From positions 1-64,000 of the forward strand of contig NZ_JAFNMJ010000005.1 of NCBI RefSeq assembly GCF_026537325.1: a stretch of 64,000 bases of DNA. The letters are read 5' to 3'. Shown in pieces: positions 26,702-34,222 of this stretch. A program made the translations under genes and the position numbers. The notes beneath the pieces were generated by a model. That model was not told the DNA's origin, ran no database searches, and worked only from the letters and a program-made list of their open reading frames with translations. The stretch is from Bifidobacterium sp. B4142. Lineage in GTDB: Bacteria > Actinomycetota > Actinomycetes > Actinomycetales > Bifidobacteriaceae. The stretch's first letter is position 1. Every line of letters starts with the position of its first letter.

Positions 26702-26740
26702 GAGACGTCCGCGTGCAGGACATGCGGGCGTCTCACTTTT
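26702..26740 (+). terminator. Strong hairpin with trailing T run
   Basis: Arms 26702-26715 and 26721-26734 pair over 14 bp (two G-T wobbles) around CAGGA, followed by ACTTTT. It closes the early pseudogene block. A TATAAT hexamer at 26695-26700 lies directly in front, so a promoter or processing role is also possible. Confidence 0.6.
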
Positions 26741-26891
26741 ATAATTTCAACGGCGTGCAGGCCATGCCGACCGGAACCGGGTCCAAGGAGACCGGGACGG
26801 GACAACCAATCACACTCGCAACAAGATGAGCATGGCCGTAGCACGCCCTTTCACAGGGCTCCCGACGCGCCATGCGGACAGGAACACCATC

Positions 26892-27554
26892 ATGACCGAC
26901 ACCACCAACATCATCACCACCGGCACCGGCAAGGAAGGCCTGTGGCCCGGAGGCACCTTCTACCCCGCCCAGCAGATCACCCCCGACGCGCTCATCTTCT
27001 CCCAGACCAGCGTCGGCGGCAGCATCAGCGGCGACGGACCCGTCGCACACATCCCCTACATCAAGGACGGCCTGGACGCGGCCATCGTCGCCGAAGGCAC
27101 CAAGATCGCCGAAACCGACCCCGACATGATCGACGCGGGAGACATCAACGAAACCACCGGACTCACCCCGCTCCTGGACGCCATCGGCAAGGTCGGCGAC
27201 AACGGAGGCAGCCCCACCGGCATCATCATGGGTTACGGCACCTGGGCCAACCTGCACAAACTCAACGACAAAAACAACCGGCCCCTGATCGCCACCGACG
27301 TGGCCAACAGCCCCACACCCGCCATCTACGGGATCCCCATCATCCTGAACATGCAAACCCCGGCAGGAACTATCCTCCTCAACGACAGCAGCCAGGTCCT
27401 CAGCGCCGTCAGCCAGGCCGCCATCGCCTCCAGCGACCAGGCCTACTTCGCCAACGACTCCATCGCCCTACGCGTCACCATGCGCCCCGGCTTCGGAGTC
27501 CTCCGCCCCAACCGACTCGCCAGACTCTCCGTCAATAAGGCGACGGGAAAGTAG
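26892..27554 (+). pseudogene. HK97-type phage major capsid protein, internally deleted
   Basis: This 220-residue frame begins at an ATG with AGGA nine bases upstream. It carries the N-terminal part of an HK97-fold capsid (GLWPGGTFYPAQQITPDALI, then IPYIKDG) and its C-terminal part (MGYGTWANLHKLN, ATDVANSPTPAIYGIPIIL, ITMRPGFG-like SIALRVTMRPGFGVLRP). Between about residue 80 and 90 the sequence passes directly from the AEGTKIAETDP strand to a TGLTPLLDAIG segment. In full-length relatives roughly a hundred residues of P- and A-domain core separate these, so a clean in-frame deletion is inferred. No portal, protease or terminase gene is next to it. Confidence 0.7.
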
Positions 27555-27615
27555 AGGAACAGCCTGCCGTGCCCGACATGTTGGTTTGACCAACCTGCAG
27601 GCACGACGGCTGATT

Positions 27616-27647
27616 ACGCCTTGTCGCCATCAGTCACGGCAAGGCGT
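27616..27647. terminator. Hairpin between convergent island genes
   Basis: ACGCCTTG (27616-27623) pairs with CAAGGCGT (27640-27647). It lies between the capsid remnant (rightward) and the small membrane protein gene (leftward). A second hairpin with TTGGT/ACCAA arms (27581-27593) nested in CGTGCC/GGCACG lies just upstream. Either could terminate both genes. Confidence 0.45.
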
Positions 27648-27656
27648 AGTAACTCA

Positions 27657-27803
27657 TTAACGTCGTGACCGCCACAAAATGATCACAATCAATATTGCAC
27701 AAACGAGAATCAGTGCTATCATGGCTTGTGTTGCAGACAGCCGATCAATGAGCTTTCCGATGGCAAACTTGATTAGCTGGATCCAGATATTGTTGTTCTG
27801 CAT
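27657..27803 (-). CDS. 48-residue single-pass membrane protein
   Basis: A short gene of 48 codons has a near-perfect ribosome site (AAGGAGGTGA, eight bases before the ATG at 27803). The product starts MQNNNIWIQL, has an amphipathic region (LIKFAIGKLIDRLSATQ), then a strongly hydrophobic stretch (MIALILVCAILIVIILW) and ends with WRSRR. This is the form of a small inner-membrane protein with a positive inside tail, as seen in holin-like proteins, type I toxins and small regulatory peptides. The DNA is AT-rich compared with the chromosome. It reads against the capsid remnant. Function unknown; the strong ribosome site is the main evidence that it is real. Confidence 0.6.
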   Translation of the reverse strand: MQNNNIWIQLIKFAIGKLIDRLSATQAMIALILVCAILIVIILWRSRR

Positions 27804-28319
27804 CGCTGACTTCACCTCCTTCGTTGGTCGGATCAGGGCTTTCCTGATTGCCAGCTATGTGCATGGTACCGAGGAGTTCAGTGATGCAGCCCCGTTTGAT
27901 AGGTTTCCGGGGAACTCAAATGTGATCTTCGTCACATTTTATTCAGGGTTACTTGCTCAATGAATGGTCCAACCCGGGTGGGGGGTACCTCCCCCGGCAG
28001 GGGCCGATAACCGCCGGATAGCACCACCGATTATGCATGCGCCTTTCCATTCGTTTCGCGGCTTCCCGGCAACTTTCCCGGTGTTCTGCGCGTTCGCGCC
28101 TCCAGGGCTCGTCAAAATGTCTTACACGGTCACCCGGCAATTGGGGGAGGCCGCTGAACCCATGACACAGTGAGTTTATTTACCAATGTCACGAATTAAA
28201 AAGAAGACCGACAGTCTGAGACTATTGCACTCGAGATAGAGAAGTCACGAAATACACTCCCTCTGACCGGTATATGCTGACCACGCCCCACAACGCCACC
28301 ATCGCCCTATCCAAGAACG
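27804..28319. other. Island stretch without a secure gene
   Basis: No firm gene was found. A minus-strand frame at 27949-28140 encodes a basic, charged segment (VRHFDEPWRRERAEHRESC, then NRWCYPAVIGP) that looks partly protein-like but lacks a start and ribosome site, so it may be a decayed phage gene. A GGGGGTACCTCCCCC palindrome lies near 27978-27995. Base composition shifts to AT-rich after about 28160. Confidence 0.3.
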
Positions 28320-28344
28320 AAAAACCCCACAACCAGTCAGGGGT
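28320..28344 (-). terminator. Rho-independent terminator of the AT-rich island gene
   Basis: On the minus strand ACCCC...GGGGT (28324-28344) is followed by five T residues. It is downstream of the leftward gene at 28512-29114, though about 170 bp away. The T run supports factor-independent termination. Confidence 0.55.
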
Positions 28345-28346
28345 GC

Positions 28347-28383
28347 CCCCTCACAAGAGGGCGGATAGACCGCCGGTGAGGGG
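28347..28383. repeat. Nested inverted repeat
   Basis: CCCCTCAC (28347-28354) and GTGAGGGG (28376-28383) form a perfect 8-bp outer stem. Inside it GGCGG (28360-28364) and CCGCC (28370-28374) form an inner 5-bp stem around ATAGA. It lies beside the terminator at 28320-28344 in an otherwise gene-free part of the island. It may be a small structured RNA or a recombination or protein-binding site. Confidence 0.5.
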
Positions 28384-28511
28384 ACTCGCAAGTACGGAGG
28401 GTTCAAAAACACGAAACAACCAACAAACCCAGTGAGCAAGACAACTGCCTCAAGAAAATAGGCTCAGCAGTGTGTCTCTTTGCAAATTCCTTAGATAGCA
28501 GACCTTAGCTA

Positions 28512-29114
28512 TTAGCGTTTATTTTCCAACAATCCGTCATTCGTGTCCTGCGTCTCATCATGCCCCTCTGCCAGACCGATATTGCCCAACTTTGTTTCGA
28601 TAGCATGAGCACATACACGAGTCAAAGGCTCTCCTATGGCTTCTTTATAGTTAAAACCAAGAAGTTGGATAGCCTTGAGTGTATCGGCATTGAAAAGACC
28701 CTTTACCTGCTTTGCAATTTCGGCAAACTCATTGACCTGATTGGGCTGTTCAGTATCTTCGGTTTTCTGCTCGTTCGTTGATTGAAGAAGGGCTGCCATT
28801 GCACTGAATTGTTCTTTTTGCTGGCGGTCTATTTCTCCAAATACATCGAGGACTCTACCAATTGTGTTTTGCAGCTGTTCTATATCCTCATCAGATATTT
28901 CCAACCGATCCACTTCGTTTTTGTATGCTTGCGCTGCAGCAATTGCGTCTATCCTGTCTTGGACTAGTTCATTAATGAGGGCATCATACGAATTCGACAT
29001 TTCCTTGATGTCTTTTTTGTTCCGGATAGATTGCATCTTCTGCGCAATGCCATCACCAGCAGATTTAGCCAGTAAATTAGTAATTGTCGCTGCCGCTGTT
29101 TCCAATAATGCCAT
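28512..29114 (-). CDS. AT-rich island protein of unknown function, coiled-coil rich
   Basis: This 200-residue acidic, helical protein is not recognised. The N-terminal ~30 residues are alanine-rich and weakly hydrophobic (ALLETAAATITNLLAKSAGD). Residues about 40-115 have heptad-like patterning (ELVQDRIDAIAAAQAYKNEV, then EQLQNTIGRVLDVFGEI), consistent with a coiled coil. The tail is polar (QDTNDGLLENKR). The DNA is clearly lower in GC than the flanking chromosome and uses different codons (many A/T-ending), a sign of recent transfer. It lies between the tRNA-Gly gene and the prophage remnant, its stop about 170 bp before a terminator. A cargo gene of a mobile element, perhaps phage-exclusion or defence, is a guess from position only. 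Confidence 0.72.
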   Translation of the reverse strand: MALLETAAATITNLLAKSAGDGIAQKMQSIRNKKDIKEMSNSYDALINELVQDRIDAIAAAQAYKNEVDRLEISDEDIEQLQNTIGRVLDVFGEIDRQQKEQFSAMAALLQSTNEQKTEDTEQPNQVNEFAEIAKQVKGLFNADTLKAIQLLGFNYKEAIGEPLTRVCAHAIETKLGNIGLAEGHDETQDTNDGLLENKR

Positions 29115-29374
29115 TTTGAATTTCCTGTCTCCTATGACGTTGAACGAATCTATCAGCCGGGGACAATTCCAGCTATTTCATCATATACTGCGATAGATGA
29201 CTTATTGATATGATCCCTTTTAATAATCAGGCTCCTAGATTCAATCTAGGCGATGAGGTGAGCCGAACTCACACCATAAGCGCCAAGAGGTTTTGTTGCC
29301 AGATCGTTGCCATTGAAGAGATACGATGCTGCAAAAGTGAGCTATAAACCTTGATTTTCCAACGATTCTTAAAG
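29115..29374. promoter_or_regulatory. Promoter/boundary region with palindromes
   Basis: This AT-rich gap between the unknown island gene and the tRNA-Gly gene holds a perfect 17-bp palindrome CCTAGATT-C-AATCTAGG at 29234-29250 and a second inverted repeat GTGAG-CCGAA-CTCAC at 29258-29272. Both are upstream of the leftward island gene and may be operators, or traces of the element end. No integrase gene is present. Confidence 0.4.
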
Positions 29375-29445
29375 AGCGGGCGACGGGAATCGGACCCGCC
29401 TCTGAAGCTTGGGAAGCTTCCATTCTACCAATGAACTACGCCCGC
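29375..29445 (-). tRNA. tRNA-Gly (anticodon CCC)
   Basis: A 71-nt cloverleaf reads on the minus strand. The 7-bp acceptor pairs GCGGGCG with CGCCCGC, the D arm includes GTTCATTGGTAGA, the anticodon stem GAAGC/GCTTC encloses the loop TTCCCAA, and the T arm has GGGTCCGATTCCC. The anticodon is CCC, for the GGG codon. CCA is not encoded. Its 3' end faces the decayed prophage island, the usual geometry for integration into a tRNA gene. Confidence 0.93.
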
Positions 29446-29567
29446 AAATTGGCTACCGGGGTCAGACCTCGGCCAACCGCATGCGAGTCACCATGGTAGC
29501 AGGTCTCGGCGATGTGCGCGAATCACCAACTCCGGGTGCGGCTGCGAAACAGGTCTTCAATCAACTT

Positions 29568-30764
29568 TCAGACGGTGCCGTCAGGCTCAATCAGGTCGGC
29601 CACCACTGTGGAGCAGGCCCCAAGCAAGGCGGCATCCTCACCCAGGGCCGAGCGGTCAACCACAAGGGGCCGCCGGAAATCAGTGGCCAGGGCATCGTTC
29701 ATGGTTTTCTCCATAGCACTCAGGAAGATGCGGTTGACCACCCTGGAGTCGCCCAGAACAGCCACGCGAGGAATGTCCATAAGGCCGGCAGACATGGTCA
29801 GAACACGGCCCAGCAGTTCACCGGCCCGGCGCAAAATGCTGGCCAGATTGTCAGGATCCTTGTCCATTGCAGCAGTCAGCTTGGGAACGCTGATCAGCGA
29901 TTCCAGGCAGCCGCGCTTGCCGCAACGGCACTGAGGACCAGTGGGATCCACCACCACATGGCCGATCTCGCCGGCCGCACGGTTGCAACCGGTCACCAGC
30001 TCGCCGGAAACCAGCAACCCCGCCCCAACTCCGTCGCCCAGATGGACCAGCAGTAGGTCAGATTGTCCTGAGCCGAACTGCTGCTCGGCCAGCACCTCGT
30101 TGTTAGCATCGTTGTTGACCGTTACCTCCAGGCCTGTCTTCTCATGCAAATAGCCGCGCAGGTCGGTCTGAACCCAGCCAAGGTTGGTAGCATCATCCAC
30201 AACGCCTTCAGCACTGACGATGCCAGGACTGGATACGCCGATGCCCATGATGGGGTGGGCTGCCCGCTGCATCAATGAATCGGTCAGCTCCCCCACCAAG
30301 TCCAGGGGAACCTTGCCGTCAGCAGTCAGAGGGATCTCCTCACGCGCCACTACTTGCCCGGTCAGGTTGAGCACCGCCCCCCTGAAAACGTAGGGCGTGG
30401 AAAGGTCCAGGGCCAGGATACTGCGCCCGTCAGGATTGATGCGCAGCAGCCGTCCCCTCTTGCCCGGCCCGGTGGATTTGCTGTAACCCACCTCCATGAG
30501 CAGATGCTCGCCCAGCAGCTCGGCCACAATATCTGATATGGCGACCCTGGTCAGCCCTGAAGCGCGGGCCAGATCAGCCCTGGTCATACTGACATCGGGA
30601 TAGAGCAATCTGAGCAGGATTGCTCGATTGTGGTGCCGCACCGACTTGGGCAATGCCTTGGACAGGTTGCCGCTATTGCTGGTCATAATTCGCCTGACGA
30701 TAGATAATGCGGGAACGGGGACCCGCCATGGGGATTGGGCCTTGAACCCCGTGACCATGCCCAT
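29568..30764 (-). CDS. ROK-family transcriptional regulator (NagC/XylR type)
   Basis: This 398-residue regulator has an N-terminal winged helix-turn-helix (MTRADLARASGLTRVAISDI) and a C-terminal ROK domain with the glycine-rich GDGVGAGLLVSGELVTG and the zinc motif CRCGKRGCLE. The start at 30764 is chosen because AAGGAG lies nine bases upstream; an internal ATG at 30686 is an alternative. It diverges from the isomerase-kinase-nagB-nagA operon, with a CCTAACA-N6-TGTTAGG palindrome in the gap, and so very likely represses that operon. The effector may be a mannose- or glucosamine-type sugar or its phosphate. Confidence 0.88.
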   Translation of the reverse strand: MGMVTGFKAQSPWRVPVPALSIVRRIMTSNSGNLSKALPKSVRHHNRAILLRLLYPDVSMTRADLARASGLTRVAISDIVAELLGEHLLMEVGYSKSTGPGKRGRLLRINPDGRSILALDLSTPYVFRGAVLNLTGQVVAREEIPLTADGKVPLDLVGELTDSLMQRAAHPIMGIGVSSPGIVSAEGVVDDATNLGWVQTDLRGYLHEKTGLEVTVNNDANNEVLAEQQFGSGQSDLLLVHLGDGVGAGLLVSGELVTGCNRAAGEIGHVVVDPTGPQCRCGKRGCLESLISVPKLTAAMDKDPDNLASILRRAGELLGRVLTMSAGLMDIPRVAVLGDSRVVNRIFLSAMEKTMNDALATDFRRPLVVDRSALGEDAALLGACSTVVADLIEPDGTV

Positions 30765-30906
30765 CCATGCTTGCTCCTTATATTGTAAACATCCTTGCCC
30801 GGACAGATCCAGATCTCGCCATAACGGCATCAAACTGGTTCGTTTTCAAGACTACGCACTAGCATCATGGGCAAGACTACGGGATAGTCAGTAAAAAGTT
30901 CAGTTC

Positions 30907-30926
30907 CCTAACAATTACGTGTTAGG
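30907..30926. promoter_or_regulatory. Putative operator for the second ROK regulator
   Basis: CCTAACA (30907-30913) and TGTTAGG (30920-30926) form a perfect 7-bp inverted repeat around six bases in the divergent gap, 57 bp before the isomerase start. It differs from the operator-like repeat of the other ROK locus, consistent with separate regulons. Confidence 0.55.
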
Positions 30927-30982
30927 CTGTGAACAGATACCAGAAACAGCTGCATCCCTCGCTGAGCAAAGGAGCGATCGCC

Positions 30983-32287
30983 ATGACCAAGACACCGAAC
31001 CATCCGGGAGCCTCATCTTCCGCCATGAATCCCCGATACCTGCTGGGAAACGAAGCCAATCGCATCTTCATGGCCTCGCAGACCTATGGCTTCCTGGACT
31101 TCGGGCGCGGGTTCCCCACCGAGCAGGGCGGCGCCGGCTGGCTCAATGACGACGGCAGCATCGACCCAGACCAGGGAATCCAGACCTGGATCACCTGCAG
31201 AATGACGCACGTCTACGCCATCGGCAGCCTCCTGGGCTACCCGGGAGCATCACAACTGGTCCGCCGCGGCGTCCAGGCTCTTCAAGGAAACCTGCACGAT
31301 GACGAACACGGCGGCTGGTACCCCTCGGTCTCCTGGCAGGGCCAGCCCGAGAGCGGCAAGACCTGCTACACCCACGCCTTCGTGGTCTTGGCTGCCTCTT
31401 CGGCCATGCTGGCGGGCGACTCCGATGGACAATCCCTGCTGGATCAGGCGCTGGAGATCTTCAACCGCTACTTCTGGGATGATGACAGGGGCCTGGCCGT
31501 CGACACTTGGGACAGCGGCTTTACCCGGCTGGACCCCTACCGGGGGCTCAACGCCAATATGCACAGCACTGAGGCCTTCCTGGCCGTAGCCGATGCCACC
31601 GGCAAGGAGGAATACCGCGAGCGCGCCGGACGCATCATCGACCAGGTCATCGGCTGGGCCGAGAACAATCAGTGGCGCATCCCCGAGCACTTCAACAGCG
31701 ATTGGCAGGCCGACCTGGACTACAACGAGGACGACAAGGCCGATCAGTTCAAGCCCTACGGGGCCACGCCGGGCCACGGAATCGAATGGGCCAGGCTGAT
31801 TACTCAGTACGCATTAAGCAGGTTCGGTCAGGAGGCCGACCGCCGCCGCTACACCGAGGCAGCCGAGCACCTGTTCGCCAGGGCTGTGGAGGATGGCTGG
31901 GCCGCCGACGGGTCCGAGGGCCTGGTCTATACCACCGACTGGCAGGGCCGCCCGGTGGTCCACGACCGGATGCACTGGACCCTGGCCGAGGCCCTGAACA
32001 CTTCGTCCACCCTCTACGCAGCCACCGGCAAGACCACCTACGCTGACTGGTACGCCACCTTCTGCAGCTACGTAGACCACTACCTGATCGACCACCAGGG
32101 CGGATCTTGGTGGCATCAGCTGAATGCCGACAACCACGTGATCGGCACGGTCTGGCCCGGCAAGTCCGACCTCTACCACGCCTTCCAATCCACCCTAATT
32201 CCCTACAACGACCCGGCGGTCTCCATCGCTACGGCCATCAAGCAGGCCTGCGGACAGGGATGGGCGAACCAGGCCCAGGCCCGCTAA
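30983..32287 (+). CDS. AGE-family sugar isomerase/epimerase (ManI/YihS-like)
   Basis: This 434-residue enzyme belongs to the N-acylglucosamine 2-epimerase superfamily, an (alpha/alpha)6 barrel. Motifs fit the aldose-ketose isomerase branch, which includes mannose isomerase and YihS: WITCRMTHVYAIG, LNANMHSTEAFLAV, GHGIEWARL, HWTLAEAL and WPGKSDLYHAFQ. The expected reaction is D-mannose to D-fructose, or a related sugar. A GlcNAc 2-epimerase role is less likely but cannot be excluded given the neighbouring nag genes. The ATG at 30983 follows AAAGGAG by eight bases; an upstream frame from 30929 has no such site. It is the first gene of a four-gene operon. Confidence 0.82.
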   Translation: MTKTPNHPGASSSAMNPRYLLGNEANRIFMASQTYGFLDFGRGFPTEQGGAGWLNDDGSIDPDQGIQTWITCRMTHVYAIGSLLGYPGASQLVRRGVQALQGNLHDDEHGGWYPSVSWQGQPESGKTCYTHAFVVLAASSAMLAGDSDGQSLLDQALEIFNRYFWDDDRGLAVDTWDSGFTRLDPYRGLNANMHSTEAFLAVADATGKEEYRERAGRIIDQVIGWAENNQWRIPEHFNSDWQADLDYNEDDKADQFKPYGATPGHGIEWARLITQYALSRFGQEADRRRYTEAAEHLFARAVEDGWAADGSEGLVYTTDWQGRPVVHDRMHWTLAEALNTSSTLYAATGKTTYADWYATFCSYVDHYLIDHQGGSWWHQLNADNHVIGTVWPGKSDLYHAFQSTLIPYNDPAVSIATAIKQACGQGWANQAQAR

Positions 32288-32293
32288 AACCCC

Positions 32294-33400
32294 ATGGCAG
32301 CATCGACCCCGCACCTCAGGGCGGGCACAAATAGCGTCCAGGCCGACCCGATCAGCCTAGGGATAGACATCGGCGGCACCAAGATCGAGGGTGTGGCCAT
32401 GGACGGTAACGAACACCTGCTGGCCTGCCATCGGATCCCCACGCGCGAGGGCAGCCAAGCGGTTCATGACGACACAGTGATGCTTATCCGCCACCTGCTG
32501 GACCAGGTGGGCCCAAACCAGGGTCCGGTCACCGTAGGCTTAGGCATCCCGGGGCGAGTGGACGCCAATCGAGGGATGGTGGACGACGCGGTCAACTTAG
32601 GCATCCGCCACATGGCTCTGGGCCCTGCCGTCGCCAAGACGACCGGTCTGCCCGTCCGCGTCGAGAACGATGTGAACATCGCTGCTCTGGGAGCTGCCTC
32701 GCAGACTGGCGACACTCTGATGACCCCTGGAGCCACACCCCACTCCCAGGCTGCTCGGGACCAGGCCCGACGACCCGCAACTGAGCCTGGACGCGACGGC
32801 CCCAGGGCCCTGCCCGACCATGACGACCACACGGTGGCCTTCATCAACCTAGGCACTGGTCTTGCAGCGGGCATCATCAGCGGGGACCGGATCGAACACG
32901 GAGCCAGCGGGGCAATCGGCGAAATCGGCCACATCCCAGTAGATGCCCACCAGTTTCCCTGCAAGTGCGGCCAGCGGGGCTGTCTGGAGACCGTGGCCTC
33001 CGGCTCGGCCGCGCAGGCCCTCTGGCCGGGGATCGCGCACCCCTTGCCTGACCTTATCGCCCAGGCAGACCAGGGGAATCAGCAGGCCCAGGATGTGCTG
33101 GACATCATTGGACATGGCATTGCCCTGGCCGTGCAGATCGTGGCCCTGACCATCGACCCCGCAGTCATCATCCTGGGCGGAGGCATGAGCAAAACCGGTC
33201 AGCCCCTGCTGGATCTGGTCACCGAGCATCTGAATAGGAGCGCGGCCTGCAGCCACTTCATCGCCTCGCTGAGTCTGCCCGACCGGCTTCGTCTGGCCCC
33301 AGCCGACCTGCCCATCGCGGCCATCGGCGCCGCCCTGGCAGGACGCATGGCCGCCGGTAGTCGCCCATCTGACTTTATTGGAAAGGAAACCGCATCATGA
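32294..33400 (+). CDS. ROK-family sugar kinase
   Basis: This 368-residue ATP-dependent sugar kinase has the phosphate-binding DIGGTK near residue 25, a sugar-binding region with the zinc motif CKCGQRGCLE, and the adenosine-site glycines IILGGGMSK. About 35 polar residues (TPGATPHSQAARDQARRPAT and following, about 140-175) are inserted before the INLGTGLAAG strand, making it longer than the usual ~300 residues. It starts six bases after the isomerase stop with no good ribosome site, so it probably depends on translational coupling. The stop overlaps nagB (ATGA). Likely substrates are fructose, mannose or N-acetylhexosamine. Confidence 0.85.
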   Translation: MAASTPHLRAGTNSVQADPISLGIDIGGTKIEGVAMDGNEHLLACHRIPTREGSQAVHDDTVMLIRHLLDQVGPNQGPVTVGLGIPGRVDANRGMVDDAVNLGIRHMALGPAVAKTTGLPVRVENDVNIAALGAASQTGDTLMTPGATPHSQAARDQARRPATEPGRDGPRALPDHDDHTVAFINLGTGLAAGIISGDRIEHGASGAIGEIGHIPVDAHQFPCKCGQRGCLETVASGSAAQALWPGIAHPLPDLIAQADQGNQQAQDVLDIIGHGIALAVQIVALTIDPAVIILGGGMSKTGQPLLDLVTEHLNRSAACSHFIASLSLPDRLRLAPADLPIAAIGAALAGRMAAGSRPSDFIGKETAS

Positions 33401-34185
33401 CCGAAATCATCATCGTCAAGTCCCAGGAGGAAGCCGGCGAAATCTATGCCCGCTGCACGGCCGACCTGATCCGGCGCAAGCCCGACTGCGTGCTGGGTCT
33501 GGCCACGGGGTCCAGCCCACTGGCGGCATACCAGGCGCTTGCCAATCTGGTCCACAAGGAGGGAATCGACGTCTCCCAGGTGCGCGGGTTCGCCCTGGAC
33601 GAGTATGCAGGGCTGGATCCGGCCCACCCCCAGTCCTACCGGTCCACCATCGACCGGACAGTGGTCGAGCCTCTGGGCCTGGACCCCGCCAAGGTGAGGG
33701 TACCTGATGGAAACCTGGACACCATCAAGGACGCTGGCCGCGTATACGACCAGGCAATCGAGGATGCCGGCGGCGTCGACCTGCAGATCCTGGGCATCGG
33801 CACCGACGGACACATCGGCTTCAACGAGCCCGGATCCTCCCTGGCCTCGGGCACCCGCATCAAGACCCTGACCGAGCAGACTCGCATCGACAACGCCCGC
33901 TTCTTCGACGATGACATGGACCAGGTGCCCACCCACTGCATCACCCAAGGAATCGGAACCATCCTCAAGGCACGCCAGTTGGTCCTTCTGGCCTTCGGCG
34001 CCGGGAAGGCGGAAGCCGTGGCCGAGAGCGTAGAGGGCGGCATATCGTCCTTCTGCCCAGCCTCCGCCCTCCAGATGCATCCTCATGCCACCGTGATCGT
34101 GGACGAGGCCGCAGCCTCACGCCTGCGCAACCGCGACTACTACAAGTGGGCATATGCCAACAAGCCTGACTGGCAATCCATCTGA
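33397..34185 (+). CDS. nagB: Glucosamine-6-phosphate deaminase
   Basis: This 262-residue enzyme converts glucosamine 6-phosphate to fructose 6-phosphate and ammonia in the cytoplasm. Family motifs are present: LGLATGSSPLAAYQAL at the N-terminal substrate loop, FALDEYAGL with the catalytic aspartate, and LGIGTDGHIGFNEPGSS with the active-site histidine. The ATG overlaps the kinase stop by four bases, with AAAGGA nine bases upstream. It is followed by nagA 37 bp later. The product enters the bifid shunt at fructose 6-phosphate. Confidence 0.95.
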   Translation: MTEIIIVKSQEEAGEIYARCTADLIRRKPDCVLGLATGSSPLAAYQALANLVHKEGIDVSQVRGFALDEYAGLDPAHPQSYRSTIDRTVVEPLGLDPAKVRVPDGNLDTIKDAGRVYDQAIEDAGGVDLQILGIGTDGHIGFNEPGSSLASGTRIKTLTEQTRIDNARFFDDDMDQVPTHCITQGIGTILKARQLVLLAFGAGKAEAVAESVEGGISSFCPASALQMHPHATVIVDEAAASRLRNRDYYKWAYANKPDWQSI

Positions 34186-34222
34186 TCGTCCTGACCGGCA
34201 AAGTACAGAAGGCAAATCATAC

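Noticed and set aside
27539-27549. GGCGACGGGAA, an 11-bp exact match to the tRNA-Gly region at 29379-29389, as an attachment-site repeat
   Set aside because: It lies inside the C-terminal coding sequence of the capsid remnant, is short, and does not extend to the tRNA 3' end.
27964-28173. 69-codon plus-strand frame in the island
   Set aside because: No ribosome site and an unlikely composition; the opposite strand is slightly more protein-like, though also unproven.
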